A DNA stretch of 64,000 nt from Bradyrhizobium aeschynomenes (GTDB lineage Bacteria > Pseudomonadota > Alphaproteobacteria > Rhizobiales > Xanthobacteraceae). The translations under genes were made by a program, and so were the position numbers. Below, one piece after another: positions 1-9,561 of this stretch; the stretch's first letter is position 1, and each line of letters starts with the position of its first letter. The notes beneath the pieces are model-generated. The model did not search any database. It was not told where the DNA came from and worked only from the letters and a program-made list of their open reading frames with translations. The stretch is taken from positions 1 through 64,000 of the forward strand of contig NZ_JABFDM010000014.1 of assembly GCF_013178945.1 (NCBI RefSeq), given 5' to 3'.

Positions 1-69
1 TCACCTAAGGGGAGTGAATCACCGTTCGTCAGCTAACGGAATCCATTTATGAGTACAGATCCTAGTCGG

Positions 70-3000
70 TCAGGCCGGCGCGGCCGGCGAGACGTCCTGC
101 GGCTTGCTCAGCAGCTCGCCGTCGCGGCGCAGACGTCCCGCTTCGAGAAGATCCTTGAGACAGTCCTGTACGACCTCGCGCAGCTGGGCGCTGGTCGATC
201 CGAAGCCGAACAGCCGGACGACCGCCTGGATCAGCTGGTCCTCCTCGGCGCCGAAGTTCTGCTCCACCACCTGCAGGATGGCCGTCTTGATCTCCTCCGG
301 CGGCAACATCTCGGGCTTGCGCAGCGTCGACGATTGCACCTCCTCGCGGTTTCGGACAACGATCGCCTGGCTCGGAACCGTGTAGAACGGACCTCCGGCG
401 ATCTGGCCCTTCGCAACGGCGGCGTTCAACGCCGCTCTCACCGCATCGCGAATGCGATTGCCAGCGCGGGCGAGGCCCCAGGCCGATCTGATCCGGACGA
501 TGATTTCCGATTCATGCACCGGCCCTTCGACGGCAACGATCTCGACGACGTACCGCGTCATGTTGGCGAGCGACGTCTCATGCGGCTCGGTCTCACGGCG
601 CACCCGTAGCTTGGCCTCCTCGTAAGGGACCATCGTCGGCCCCTGCGCGACGACCTCTGCCCCCACGGGAGGGCCCTCAGACCGTTCAGGCGATGGCACG
701 TCGCGCTGTGCTGGAGCCTCCGGCTGAACCTCGGCCGCTCCTTGATCGATCTCCCGCCAATGCGTCCTCGCCGCCTCGATCGCACGGAGCACCTTGTCCG
801 TCTCCTCCTTGGGACGGAGAAACCAGTCCGTCGACCAGATGCGATGCAGCACCCAGCCATGGGCTTCCAGCACGTTCTGTCGCAGACGATCGCGGTCCCG
901 CGCCGAACGCGAGGCGTGGTACTGAGCACCGTCGCACTCGATGCCGAGCAGGAAGCGGCCCGGCTTGTCCGGATCGACGATCGCCAGATCGACGAAGAAG
1001 CCGGCGGTTCCGATCTGCGTCTTCACGTCATGGCCGAGCGACCGCAGCCTGGCAGCGACCTGCTCCTCGAATACGGAGTCGGGATCGCGGCCGGTCTCCT
1101 GCGCGATGCCGAGCTGGCCGGTCTGGGCGAATGTCAGGAAGGTCTTCAACGCGGCGATGCCGCGGCCCTTGGCGCGCGACAGATCGATGTCGTCGCCGAT
1201 GATTGAGGAGAACACCTCGCAGCGCAGCTTGGCGCGGGAGATCAGCACATTCAGCCGCCGCTCGCCGCCGTCCGAGTTGAGCGGACCGAAGCTCATCGAG
1301 ACGAAGCCCTCCTTCGTCTTCCCGTAGCCCATCGAGATGAAGATGACGTCGCGCTCGTCGCCCTGGATGTTCTCGAGGTTCTTGACGAAGAACGGCTCGC
1401 TGGTTCCACGCGAGAAGAACTCCTCCGTATCTGGGCTTTCCTTCCGCAGCAGTTCGAGCTGGTCCTGAATCGCCTGGCGCTGCGCGACGGAGAAGGTTGC
1501 CACGCCGAGGCTCCTCTCCGGCACATCACGCGCGTGACGCATGACCGCCTCGGCCACGATCCGCGCTTCCCTCGGATTGGTCCGGCTGCTGCCGCGCTCG
1601 TAATGCGCGTCGGGGTTGTAGTTGAACTTCAGCCCCATGCCCGCAACGGCGTCGTAGGGGCTTGGTACGATGAACAGCCGGTTGTCGTAGAACTGCTTGT
1701 TGGAGACCGCGATCAGCGACTGGTGCTTGCTGCGATAGTGCCAGTTCAGCATCCGATGCGGCAGGCCCTTGGCGAGGCAGAGATCGAGAATGCTCTCGGC
1801 GTCCTTCACCTGGAAGGTCGGCTGCTCCTCATCCTCGTCGTCGTCGTCTTCGTTCGCGGTCAGTTTCGCGAAGAAACGCGTCGGCGGCAGCTGTCGCTCG
1901 TCGCCGACCACCACCATCTGCCGGCAGCGCGCGACGGCGCCGAGGGCATCGACCGGCTCGATCTGGGAGGCCTCGTCGACGACGAGCAGATCGAAGGCGA
2001 TCGCGCCGGGCTTCAGGAACTGGGCCACCGACAGTGGACTCATCAGGAAGATGGGCTTGATCTGCTGAATGACCGGACCCGCACGTTCCAGCAACTGCCG
2101 GATCGGCAGGTGATTGCGTTTCTTGGCGAGCTCGCCATTGAGCACGCCGAGCGGGCCGATGCCGCCGGCGTTGCGCGGCAGCGCCGCGGCATGCTCATAG
2201 GCGATCTGGTCGCGGGCGAGCTGCATGCGCTCGACGTCGAGCTTTCGGAAGCCATCGACCAGCCGGTCATGCGATTCGCCGTCGAAGCGCTTGAGCTGCG
2301 GATGCTGGGCAAAGATCACGCCGCGCATGGCGTCGTAATAGGAATGGTCGAACGTCTGCTCCAGGGCGTCGCCCGGCAGCGAGCCATCCAGCGCGCGATC
2401 GACCAGCGCCGCGAGGCCATCCGCACGGGCGAGGCGAACGCGCTCCATGAACGCGATCCAGCGGGTCAGGCGCTCGGTGGAGTTTTGCCACTCGGAGACC
2501 GTTTGCGACAGCTCGCCGAATCGCAGCTGATCGGTTGTGTCGAGCGAGATGCGGCCGGGCTCCAACTGCAGGAATTCGATCAGATGCCGAAGGCCTGAGG
2601 TCAGGCTCGCGAGATCGCTCCTGAATTGATCGATCGCTTGCCTGTCGTCAGAGGATAACGTGAGAGTCGCCAGGCGTTGACGAATCTGTTCGGTCGCAAA
2701 TGGTTTCGGAAAGGCGTTCCACCATGTCGTCAGTTTTGCGAGAGCATCCCAGTCCGATTGCTCCTTCTGCCATGCCGTTCCGAAGGCCGTGCGGCCGCTA
2801 CTCTCCACATCCTCGAAGGACTTGCGCGCAGCTTGGGCGGCCATGAGGCCGTCGATCAGCAGAAGCCGCTGATCGAGCGACTTTGGCATCGGCACCTTCA
2901 AATACGAAGTCAGCAGCGCCATCTGTCCGCGATAGCGGGCGCTGAAAATGCGCAGCCAGGAACTGCCTTTCTCCGCGATCACCTTGCGGCAATCGACCAT

Positions 3001-4866
3001 CGAGGCCTCCCAGGCGGACTCGACGAAGGCGGATTCGAACGCAGCTTTCAGCTTGGCGTAGCGGAGTCCCTTGTCGACGATGTCGGCAACATCTTGCGGC
3101 CGGCTCCAGATCGGGTCGCAGAAGGCTGTCTTGTCGAGTTCGGGCATCGCGGCCGTGGCTTCGGCGAAGGCCAGCAGTCCGGCAGCGTCAGCGAACGTGA
3201 CCGGGGGCGGCTCTTCGAGCCGCGTACTCACGCGCGCGGCGCCTGCGGTGACCCGGCCGAGAACGCTTGCGAGGGCGTCCAGCGATGTCCGCAGCTCCGC
3301 CATCTCGGCCGGATCGAGCGCGTCGCGGCCGACGCCGCGCCACGGGTGCAGATGAGGTGCCCCATCGGCCGCGATCCGCTCGGCGAGCTCTGCGATCAGC
3401 TCGCGTCGCCGCTCCAGGTCCAGCGGCGTCCAGGAGGGGGCGCCCTGCAACGGAAGCGCCGGCCGTGTGGAGGTCTCGCCGCAACGTACGAGATGGCCGA
3501 GCAACCGGAACGGCGTGAGCTCGCTCGGCTGATGCGGCTGGTGCATCATGTCGGCGTGTCGGTTGAGACTGTCGCGACTGTCGGTCAGACGCTGCACCAA
3601 GGTTGCCTCGGCACGCGGCGCTTGAGCTGCAGCCGATTTGCAGCGCTTCAGCTCCTCGAGCAGGACGCGCTTGTTTGCCTTGTTGGAGTGCAGTTCGAGC
3701 GCGAGGGACCCGAGTCCCACGGCTTTCAGCCGCCGATGCACGACGTCGAGCGCCGCCATCTTCTCGGCCACGAACAGCACCGTCTTCCCCTCGGCTGCAG
3801 CCGAGGCGATGATGTTGGTGATGGTCTGCGACTTGCCGGTACCCGGCGGCCCCTTGACGACGAGATCGCGGCCGCGGACCACTTCCTCGATCACCACGGC
3901 CTGCGACGAATCCGCGTCGACGACGTGGTTCATTGCGATCGGCTGGATCACGGGATCGATCTTGCCGTTCTCGGCGACGATCGGCGCGGACCCTTCGAAG
4001 CCGTTCTGCAGCAGCGCCGTGATCAGCGGATGGCGGTCCAGCGCGCCGTCTAGCGGCCAGTTTTCCGGATCGAGGTCGCGATACATCAGGAACTTCGAGA
4101 ACGAGAAGAAGCCGAGGACGATTGCGTCAGCTTTGACCTCCCATCTCTTCTTGTTCGCGACCGTCTCGGCGACGCCGGCCAGATATCCCGCGATATCGAC
4201 ATCGTCCTCGTCACCGAAATCCGCGAGCTTCAATCCGAACTCGGCGTCGAGCTTGGCCTGCAGGGACAAATTCGGCGAGGGTGGCTCGGCGCGCGAGACC
4301 AGATGAAACCGATCAGCCGCGCTGCTGCGTTCGAGTCGCACGGGCAGCAACACGAGCGGCGCGAAGCGCTCGGTGTCCGACTTGTCGTCCTCGAACCATT
4401 TCAGCAGTCCGAAGGCGAGATAGAGGATGTTGACGCCCTGTTCCTCCTCCAACGTGCGCGCGTCGTACCAGATGTCGAGGAGGCGCTTCTGCAGTGCCTC
4501 GGATGACAGGCGGGTCTGAAGGCGCGTGTCGGCTGGCCGAGGCCGTGTCTCCGAAACGTGGTCGATCTGTCTTGTATTCGCAGGCGGCGCGCTGGGTTGA
4601 GGCAGCGGGAGAGCCGGAGCGGTGTCCGGCGCCTCCGCAGGCCGTTCCACCTTGTCTGCAGGCATGTCTGCCTTCGTCGGCAGGAACGTGAAGCGCTTGC
4701 CTTCGCCGAGCAGCTCGAACAGCTCGGCGGAACGTGCGCCGACGATGTCGATGGTGCGGATGGTCTTGGTCTTGAGCGGGATGTGCACGAGCCGGTTGCG
4801 CGTGCCCAGATCGAGCAGCGCGCGCCGGTCCGCCAGCAATCGGTCTCTTACGGATGTGCTTGCCAC
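70..4866 (-). CDS. Hhe-like DUF4011/helicase/Vsr-like nuclease/DUF3320 protein (putative anti-phage defence)
   Basis: About 1598 aa. The order of parts is an N-terminal DUF4011-like region, an SF1 helicase with Walker A GPPGTGKS near residue 340, a long insertion, Walker B LLVVDEAS near 960, late helicase motifs near 1165-1210 (NIQGDERDV and LNVLISRAK), a Vsr/DUF559-like nuclease near 1300 (GIECDGAQYH then RDRDRLRQ), and a DUF3320 region near 1430-1480. This is the architecture of the single-protein phage-defence system called Hhe. An acidic run (DEDDDDEDEE) follows Walker B by some 40 residues. I chose the GTG at 4866 because an AGGAGG sits 7 nt upstream; the in-frame ATG at 4917 has no comparable site. 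It appears to be a solo gene. Defence function is inferred from family membership only. Confidence 0.85.
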   Translation of the reverse strand: MASTSVRDRLLADRRALLDLGTRNRLVHIPLKTKTIRTIDIVGARSAELFELLGEGKRFTFLPTKADMPADKVERPAEAPDTAPALPLPQPSAPPANTRQIDHVSETRPRPADTRLQTRLSSEALQKRLLDIWYDARTLEEEQGVNILYLAFGLLKWFEDDKSDTERFAPLVLLPVRLERSSAADRFHLVSRAEPPSPNLSLQAKLDAEFGLKLADFGDEDDVDIAGYLAGVAETVANKKRWEVKADAIVLGFFSFSKFLMYRDLDPENWPLDGALDRHPLITALLQNGFEGSAPIVAENGKIDPVIQPIAMNHVVDADSSQAVVIEEVVRGRDLVVKGPPGTGKSQTITNIIASAAAEGKTVLFVAEKMAALDVVHRRLKAVGLGSLALELHSNKANKRVLLEELKRCKSAAAQAPRAEATLVQRLTDSRDSLNRHADMMHQPHQPSELTPFRLLGHLVRCGETSTRPALPLQGAPSWTPLDLERRRELIAELAERIAADGAPHLHPWRGVGRDALDPAEMAELRTSLDALASVLGRVTAGAARVSTRLEEPPPVTFADAAGLLAFAEATAAMPELDKTAFCDPIWSRPQDVADIVDKGLRYAKLKAAFESAFVESAWEASMVDCRKVIAEKGSSWLRIFSARYRGQMALLTSYLKVPMPKSLDQRLLLIDGLMAAQAARKSFEDVESSGRTAFGTAWQKEQSDWDALAKLTTWWNAFPKPFATEQIRQRLATLTLSSDDRQAIDQFRSDLASLTSGLRHLIEFLQLEPGRISLDTTDQLRFGELSQTVSEWQNSTERLTRWIAFMERVRLARADGLAALVDRALDGSLPGDALEQTFDHSYYDAMRGVIFAQHPQLKRFDGESHDRLVDGFRKLDVERMQLARDQIAYEHAAALPRNAGGIGPLGVLNGELAKKRNHLPIRQLLERAGPVIQQIKPIFLMSPLSVAQFLKPGAIAFDLLVVDEASQIEPVDALGAVARCRQMVVVGDERQLPPTRFFAKLTANEDDDDEDEEQPTFQVKDAESILDLCLAKGLPHRMLNWHYRSKHQSLIAVSNKQFYDNRLFIVPSPYDAVAGMGLKFNYNPDAHYERGSSRTNPREARIVAEAVMRHARDVPERSLGVATFSVAQRQAIQDQLELLRKESPDTEEFFSRGTSEPFFVKNLENIQGDERDVIFISMGYGKTKEGFVSMSFGPLNSDGGERRLNVLISRAKLRCEVFSSIIGDDIDLSRAKGRGIAALKTFLTFAQTGQLGIAQETGRDPDSVFEEQVAARLRSLGHDVKTQIGTAGFFVDLAIVDPDKPGRFLLGIECDGAQYHASRSARDRDRLRQNVLEAHGWVLHRIWSTDWFLRPKEETDKVLRAIEAARTHWREIDQGAAEVQPEAPAQRDVPSPERSEGPPVGAEVVAQGPTMVPYEEAKLRVRRETEPHETSLANMTRYVVEIVAVEGPVHESEIIVRIRSAWGLARAGNRIRDAVRAALNAAVAKGQIAGGPFYTVPSQAIVVRNREEVQSSTLRKPEMLPPEEIKTAILQVVEQNFGAEEDQLIQAVVRLFGFGSTSAQLREVVQDCLKDLLEAGRLRRDGELLSKPQDVSPAAPA

Positions 4867-4998
4867 GTGCAATCCTCCTGCGATTCGAGGATTGCAACTC
4901 GACGTCTCCGCGGTCAAGCATCCGATACCGAGGCGCCACGTCGATGCGCTGTCTCGCCCCCTCGATCGCTCTGCGGAGGAGGCGAGACAGGCATGCAG

Positions 4999-5643
4999 CT
5001 ACGCCGCCGCCTTGTGCCGTGCCAGTTCCGCCTTGTAGAGCACGAACTCCTCGGCGATGGCGCGTGCGATCGATGGCCGTGCACGCAGGCGTTCGTAATA
5101 GGCCTTCACGGCCGGCCATTTGGCGAGCTCGACGGGCGGGGTCGCCATGGTCCAATTGATCACCGTCACCAGGTAGGCGTCCGCGACGGTGAAATGATCG
5201 AGGAGATAGTCTCGGCCCTGCAGATGATTCTCGAGATGATCAAGCCGCGACAGATTCTTCTTCAGAACGTGCGTCTTCATCTCGTCTGGCGCCGTCTTGT
5301 CGAGGATGGGAATGAACAGGCCCTTGTGCAGCTCGGTGCCGATGAAGCAGAGCCATTGATGCAGCCGGCTTCGGTCCATGCCGGGGCCGGTGCCGAGCTT
5401 CGCCGCGGGGAAGCGGTCTGCGACATATTGAAGGATCGCGGCGTTCTCGGTCAGCAGCTCGCCGTCGTCGGTGCGCAGGGTCGGAACCAGGCCGAGCGGA
5501 TTCACTGCGCGAAAATCCGCACCATCATTGAGGACGTTCTTGGTCTTGGGATCCACCTCGAGATAATTCGCCTCTGCACCCGCGTCATAGAGCGCGATGC
5601 GGGTGGCGAGCGAGCAGGCGAGCGGCGAGAAATACAGGTCCAT
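4999..5643 (-). CDS. glutathione S-transferase family protein
   Basis: 214 aa, normal length for a cytosolic GST. The N-terminal thioredoxin-like part starts MDLYFSPLACSLATRIAL, the usual bacterial (beta-like) pattern with a Ser/Cys near residue 10. It continues with NPLGLVPTL (the cis-proline) and TENAAILQYV (the Glu-Asn/Ser glutathione contact). The helical C-terminal half includes FTVADAYLVTVINW. The start is preceded by AGGGAG. It is divergent from the TetR gene at 5737 with 93 bp between them, so it may be that regulator's target. The substrate cannot be told from sequence. Confidence 0.88.
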   Translation of the reverse strand: MDLYFSPLACSLATRIALYDAGAEANYLEVDPKTKNVLNDGADFRAVNPLGLVPTLRTDDGELLTENAAILQYVADRFPAAKLGTGPGMDRSRLHQWLCFIGTELHKGLFIPILDKTAPDEMKTHVLKKNLSRLDHLENHLQGRDYLLDHFTVADAYLVTVINWTMATPPVELAKWPAVKAYYERLRARPSIARAIAEEFVLYKAELARHKAAA

Positions 5644-5736
5644 GGGCGTCTCCCTGGGAGGCTCCGCGACGGAAGCTTCGTTTGATTTTTATACTGTCTC
5701 GCATAATATCGAGGTGGTCAAGGAATTTAGTGCGAA

Positions 5737-6423
5737 ATGGTACAAAAAAAGAAGGGGCCGCAAGGCGGCGCTCCCGGCGACAAGAATGCGGCGCCTGCCG
5801 AGCCGAAGCGGCGCGGGCGGCCGCGGGCCTATGAACCGGACGTGGCGCTCGGCAAGGCGCTCGATCTCTTTCGGTCGAGCGGCTTTGCCGCAACATCGCT
5901 GGATGATCTCAGCGCTGCCACGGGCATGAACCGACCGAGCCTCTACGGCGCGTTCGGCGACAAGCGGGAGCTCTACATCAAGAGCTACCAGCGCTACCGC
6001 GACAACGCCCGCGCCGTCATGGGCGGGATCTTTCGCGACGACCGGCCGGTGCGGGAACAATTGCAGAAGATCTTCGCAGCCGCGCTCGACATCTATCTCT
6101 CCGGCGAGGAGGGACCGCGTGGCTGCTTCACGGTGATGACCGCGGGCTCGGAGGCGGTCGCCGACCCCGACATCCGCGCCATGGTGCAGAACGCGCTGAC
6201 CGAGCTGGACAAGGCGTTCGCGCAGTGCTTCCGCCGCGCCAAGGACAAGGGCGAGCTGCCCGACAGCGCCGACCCCGTCGTATTGGCGCAGCTCGCCTCG
6301 GCGACGGTCCACTCGATTGCGGTCCGGGCCCGGGCGCGGGTCCCGCGCCAGGAGCTGGAGGCGATCGTCGCCGGCGCGATCGATGTGATGGTGAGTCGAA
6401 AATTGCCTCTCAGTACCCCCTGA
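5737..6423 (+). CDS. TetR/AcrR family transcriptional regulator
   Basis: 228 aa. A basic, Pro-rich leader of about 30 residues ends in RRGRPRAY. It is followed by the TetR helix-turn-helix (ALDLFRSSGFAATSLDDLSA, then TGMNRPSLYGAFGDKRELY). The C-terminal ligand-binding half contains GPRGCFTVMTAGSEAVADP, a pattern seen in TetR proteins of the YcdC/AcrR C-terminal class. The intergenic region shared with the divergent GST holds an imperfect inverted repeat around CTCG-N8-CGAG (5693-5718) that could be the operator. The 3' end overlaps the convergent dehydrogenase gene by 14 bp. The ligand is unknown. Confidence 0.88.
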   Translation: MVQKKKGPQGGAPGDKNAAPAEPKRRGRPRAYEPDVALGKALDLFRSSGFAATSLDDLSAATGMNRPSLYGAFGDKRELYIKSYQRYRDNARAVMGGIFRDDRPVREQLQKIFAAALDIYLSGEEGPRGCFTVMTAGSEAVADPDIRAMVQNALTELDKAFAQCFRRAKDKGELPDSADPVVLAQLASATVHSIAVRARARVPRQELEAIVAGAIDVMVSRKLPLSTP

Positions 6424-7375
6424 CGCGATCGACGAGGTTGCGCAACGCGCCGCCGGATTCGAAGGTCGCGATCTGCTCGGCCACATAGCGCGAGATCGCG
6501 TCGGCGTCGGTGTCGGCGGCATTGTGCGGTGTCAGCACCACCTTCGGATGGGTCCAGAACGGGCTGTCGGCCGGCAGCGGCTCCTGGCCGAACACGTCGA
6601 GCGACACTCCGCCCAGCGTACCCTCGTCCAGACAGGCGAGGATGTCGGCCTCGTTCTGCAGGCCGCCGCGGCCGGCATTGATCATGACGGGCGCGCCGAG
6701 CGGGGAACTGCGCCGCAGCTTTGCGAACATCTTGCGGTCGAGAATGCCGCGGGTGTCCGGCGTCAGCGGCAGCAGCGACACCAAGATGTCGGTCCGCGCC
6801 AGGAACGCATCGAGCTGCGCCGCACCGTGAAAGCACTCGATGCCGTCGGCCTGCTTCTCGCTGCGGCTCCAGCCTGCGACCTGAAAGCCGAGCCGCTTGA
6901 GCACCTCGGCTGCATCGATCCCCAGCGTGCCCAGTCCGAGAATGCCGACGCCGATCGCGGCGGCGGGCCACTGATATTTCGGTGCCCAGCGCTTCACGCG
7001 CTGCGATTCGCGCAGATAGAGTTCCTGTCGATGATGCATCAGCACGTGCAGCACGACCCATTCGGTCATCCGCTGCGTGAGGTCGTCGACCGCGACCCGG
7101 ACCAGCGGCAGGCTCGGCAGGGTCTTGTCGGCCATCAGTGCATCGACGCCGGCGCCGAGATTGAAGATGACGCGCAGGTTCGGAAAGCCCGCGAGCTCGC
7201 CTGGGACCGGCTTCCACACGGCAGCGTAGTGCACGTCGGCGGGGTCGAGGTCGGCATCGGGCAGCAGCACGACGGGACGGTCGCCGCAGACATCGTCGAA
7301 ACGCGCCTTCCAGCGCTGTGGCGACCAGTTGTCGGTGCCGCCATGGATCAGGAGCGCCAGCGCGCCTTTGGTCAT
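6410..7375 (-). CDS. 2-hydroxyacid dehydrogenase (glyoxylate/hydroxypyruvate reductase A-like)
   Basis: 321 aa. It belongs to the D-2-hydroxyacid dehydrogenases, which reduce 2-oxoacids such as glyoxylate or hydroxypyruvate with NAD(P)H. The Rossmann motif GILGLGTLG is followed by GWSRSEK, whose Arg/Ser suggests NADPH preference. The catalytic trio is visible as Arg in NAGRGG, Glu in FGQEPLP and His in TPHNAAD. The layout (MINAGRGG, LDEGTLGGVSLDVF, SPFWTHPKV) matches GhrA closely. The start at 7375 gives the usual family length and has a GAGGAT upstream; the longer reading frame up to 7849 runs over the next gene and is not coding. Confidence 0.9.
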   Translation of the reverse strand: MTKGALALLIHGGTDNWSPQRWKARFDDVCGDRPVVLLPDADLDPADVHYAAVWKPVPGELAGFPNLRVIFNLGAGVDALMADKTLPSLPLVRVAVDDLTQRMTEWVVLHVLMHHRQELYLRESQRVKRWAPKYQWPAAAIGVGILGLGTLGIDAAEVLKRLGFQVAGWSRSEKQADGIECFHGAAQLDAFLARTDILVSLLPLTPDTRGILDRKMFAKLRRSSPLGAPVMINAGRGGLQNEADILACLDEGTLGGVSLDVFGQEPLPADSPFWTHPKVVLTPHNAADTDADAISRYVAEQIATFESGGALRNLVDRVRGY

Positions 7376-7465
7376 CGGAGGATCCTCGAGCTTTGAGTGA
7401 CCTGTCCCACATACCAGATCGCGCGGGCAGGCCAATCTCCGCTCCATCAACACGGAGATAACATC

Positions 7466-7786
7466 ATGCGCAAATTCCTTCTCGCGACCGCATTGATCGT
7501 CGCGTCCGCCGCGGCCCAGGCCCAGACCATCGATGTCGGCTCTATCCTGTCGGCCAACGGCATTTCCATCGGCAAGGGCGGCGGGCAGACGCAGGCCGCC
7601 GGTCAGCAGGGCGGTGCCGCGCCCGGGATGGCGCAGGGGGCCGGCAACCCCGGCGGCCAGAGCGCTGCAGGGCAGGGGCAAGGCCAGTCGCAGCAACGGC
7701 AGGCCGGGCGCGGCAAACAGCCGCGCGAGAGCGCCCAGGAGACGCGTGCGCGCAACATCGCGGCCAAGTACGGCATCTCCTGGTAG
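7466..7786 (+). CDS. small secreted Gly/Gln-rich protein, function unknown
   Basis: 106 aa. A clear Sec signal peptide (MRKFLLATALIVASAAAQAQ) is followed by a low-complexity Gly/Gln/Ala region with GGGQTQAAGQQGG and QGQGQSQQRQAGRGKQ. It ends in a basic tail with AKYGISW. The ATG at 7466 is supported by GGAG 8 nt upstream and by the signal peptide. I do not recognise a domain. It is divergent from the 2-hydroxyacid dehydrogenase and sits just before the ECF42-type promoter at 7834. A periplasmic or surface location is inferred from the signal peptide. Confidence 0.72.
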   Translation: MRKFLLATALIVASAAAQAQTIDVGSILSANGISIGKGGGQTQAAGQQGGAAPGMAQGAGNPGGQSAAGQGQGQSQQRQAGRGKQPRESAQETRARNIAAKYGISW

Positions 7787-7833
7787 GCGGGTCGTTCCTG
7801 CCGGCGGAACCTCGCGAAAATTCTTCGCCGGCC

Positions 7834-7860
7834 TGTCGGCTCCGGGCATACTCCGCCGTC
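7834..7860 (+). promoter_or_regulatory. putative ECF42 promoter (TGTCGGC-N16-CGTC), copy 1
   Basis: TGTCGGC at 7834-7840 and CGTC at 7857-7860 are separated by 16 nt, 26 nt before the start codon of the YCII/ECF42 pair. The same layout recurs at 9562 and 16372. It is close in form to the published ECF41-type promoter (TGTCACA-N16-CGTC). It would make the sigma factor autoregulated. Confidence 0.65.
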
Positions 7861-7886
7861 TTGAAGACGAAGGGAGATGTCTGCCG

Positions 7887-8255
7887 ATGCTGTACGCGCT
7901 GCTTTGCTATCACGACGAGGATGTCGTCTGCGCCTGGAGCAAGGACCAGGATGCCGCGGTCATGGCCAAGCTCGCGGTGATCCAGGAGAAGCTCGCCAGT
8001 CAGGGACGGCTCGGGCCAGTGGCGCGGCTGCTGCCGACCACAGCCGCGACGACCTTGCGCAAGGAGGATCCGCCGCTCGTCATCGACGGCCCCTACGCCG
8101 AGACCAAGGAGCAACTGCTCGGCTTCTACCTCGTCGATTGCGCCAATCTCGACGAGGCGCTCGAGGTCGCGCGCGAGCTCGGCGAGGCCAATCCCGGCGG
8201 CTCCTACGAGATCCGTCCCGTCGGCACGTTCAGGCCCGGTGGAGCGCTGGCATGA
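7887..8255 (+). CDS. YCII-related (DGPF-type) protein, partner of ECF42 sigma factor
   Basis: 122 aa, a small alpha/beta protein of the YCII superfamily. It starts MLYALLCYHDED and carries the DGPF-type motif as IDGPYAETKEQLLGFYLVD. It ends near YEIRPVGTF. Its stop overlaps the start of the sigma factor gene in an ATGA, so the two are translationally coupled. DGPF/YCII proteins are the known conserved neighbours of ECF42 sigma factors, but their biochemical role is not settled. The ATG at 7887 has AAGGGA upstream. The ECF42-type promoter at 7834 drives the pair. Confidence 0.85.
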   Translation: MLYALLCYHDEDVVCAWSKDQDAAVMAKLAVIQEKLASQGRLGPVARLLPTTAATTLRKEDPPLVIDGPYAETKEQLLGFYLVDCANLDEALEVARELGEANPGGSYEIRPVGTFRPGGALA

Positions 8256-9523
8256 GCGATGCGGCCTGGATCGACGCGGCCCTGACATCAGCACGTCCCC
8301 AGGCCGTCGGCGCATTGCTGCGCTATTTTCGCGATCTCGACGCGGCGGAGGAGGCGTTCCAGAACGCCTGTCTGCGCGCGCTGAAGAGCTGGCCGCAGAA
8401 CGGCCCGCCGCGCGATCCCGCGGCGTGGCTGATCATGGTCGGCCGCAATGCGGGAATCGACGATGTCCGGCGCGTCCGCCGCGAGCAGCCGCTGCCGGAG
8501 GACGAGGCGATCTCCGATCTCGACGACGCCGAGAGCGCGATCGCCGACAGGCTCGACGGCTCGCATTATCGCGACGACATTCTTCGTCTGCTGTTCATCT
8601 GCTGCCACAAGGAGCTGCCAGCGACGCAGCAGATCGCATTGGCGCTGCGCGTGGTGTCCGGTCTGACGGTCAAGCAGATCGCGCGCGCCTTCCTGGTCAG
8701 CGAGGCTGCGATGGAGCAGCGCATCACCCGGGCCAAGGCGCGGGTGGCGCAGGCCAACGTGCCGTTCGAGACGCCGGGCGCGGTCGAGCGCTCCGAGCGC
8801 CTGCTGGCGGTCGCCGCCATGATCTATCTGATCTTCAACGAGGGCTATTCGGCGAGCGGCGAGACCGCCGAATTGCGCAAGCCGCTGTCGGAGGAGGCGA
8901 TTCGGCTGGCGCGGCTGCTGCTGCGGCTGTTTCCGAGCGAGCCCGAGATCATGGGGCTCACGGCGCTGCTGCTGTTGCAACATGCCCGCAGCGCCGCGCG
9001 CTTCGATGCCGAGGGGGCGCTGATCCTCCTGGAGGACCAGGATCGCACGCTGTGGAATCGGCCGATGATTGCCGAAGGCGTGGCGCTGATCGACAAGGCG
9101 ATCCGGCATCGCCGCAGCGGCCCGTACCAGATCCAGGCGGCGATTGCGGCGCTGCATGCGCGCGCGGCGACGCCTGCAGAGACCGACTGGACTCAGATCG
9201 ACCTGCTGTATGGCGCGCTCGAGGTCGTGCAGCCCTCGCCGGTGGTGACGCTCAACCGGGCCGTGGCCGTCTCCAAGGTGCGCGGCGCGCAGGCCGCTCT
9301 CGACCTGATCGCGCCGCTGGAGGGACGCTTGGCCAACTATTTCTACTTCTTCGGCGTACGCGGCGCGCTGCTGATGCAGCTCGGACGCAATGACGAGGCG
9401 CGGACGGCGTTCGACCGCGCCATCGCGCTGGCGCACAGCTCGGCAGAGGCTGCGCATATCCGCATGCAGCTCGACCGGCTGATGCGCGACAGCGCGACCG
9501 CGCTGGTCCGGGGGAACCCGTGA
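8252..9523 (+). CDS. ECF42-type RNA polymerase sigma factor with C-terminal TPR-like domain
   Basis: 423 aa, twice the size of a plain ECF sigma factor. Region sigma-2 lies at about residues 15-75 (LRYFRDLDAAEEAFQNACLRAL, then DPAAWLIMVGRNAGIDDVRR). Sigma-4 lies at about 110-165 (RVVSGLTVKQIARAFLVSE, then ITRAKARV). The rest is a helical TPR-like domain with the conserved LIFNEGYSAS and LNRAVAVSKVRG motifs of this group. There is no anti-sigma factor gene nearby, as is usual for ECF42, where the C-terminal extension is thought to control activity. Three matching promoter-like motifs in this window are its likely targets. Confidence 0.92.
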   Translation: MSDAAWIDAALTSARPQAVGALLRYFRDLDAAEEAFQNACLRALKSWPQNGPPRDPAAWLIMVGRNAGIDDVRRVRREQPLPEDEAISDLDDAESAIADRLDGSHYRDDILRLLFICCHKELPATQQIALALRVVSGLTVKQIARAFLVSEAAMEQRITRAKARVAQANVPFETPGAVERSERLLAVAAMIYLIFNEGYSASGETAELRKPLSEEAIRLARLLLRLFPSEPEIMGLTALLLLQHARSAARFDAEGALILLEDQDRTLWNRPMIAEGVALIDKAIRHRRSGPYQIQAAIAALHARAATPAETDWTQIDLLYGALEVVQPSPVVTLNRAVAVSKVRGAQAALDLIAPLEGRLANYFYFFGVRGALLMQLGRNDEARTAFDRAIALAHSSAEAAHIRMQLDRLMRDSATALVRGNP

Positions 9524-9561
9524 CGGACGCCTGAGGGCCGGCTCGGAATCTTTTGCAGCAT

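Noticed and set aside
1-69. a possible gene end or start at the left edge
   Set aside because: Too short to read any protein, and the ATG at 49 opens a frame antisense to the helicase.
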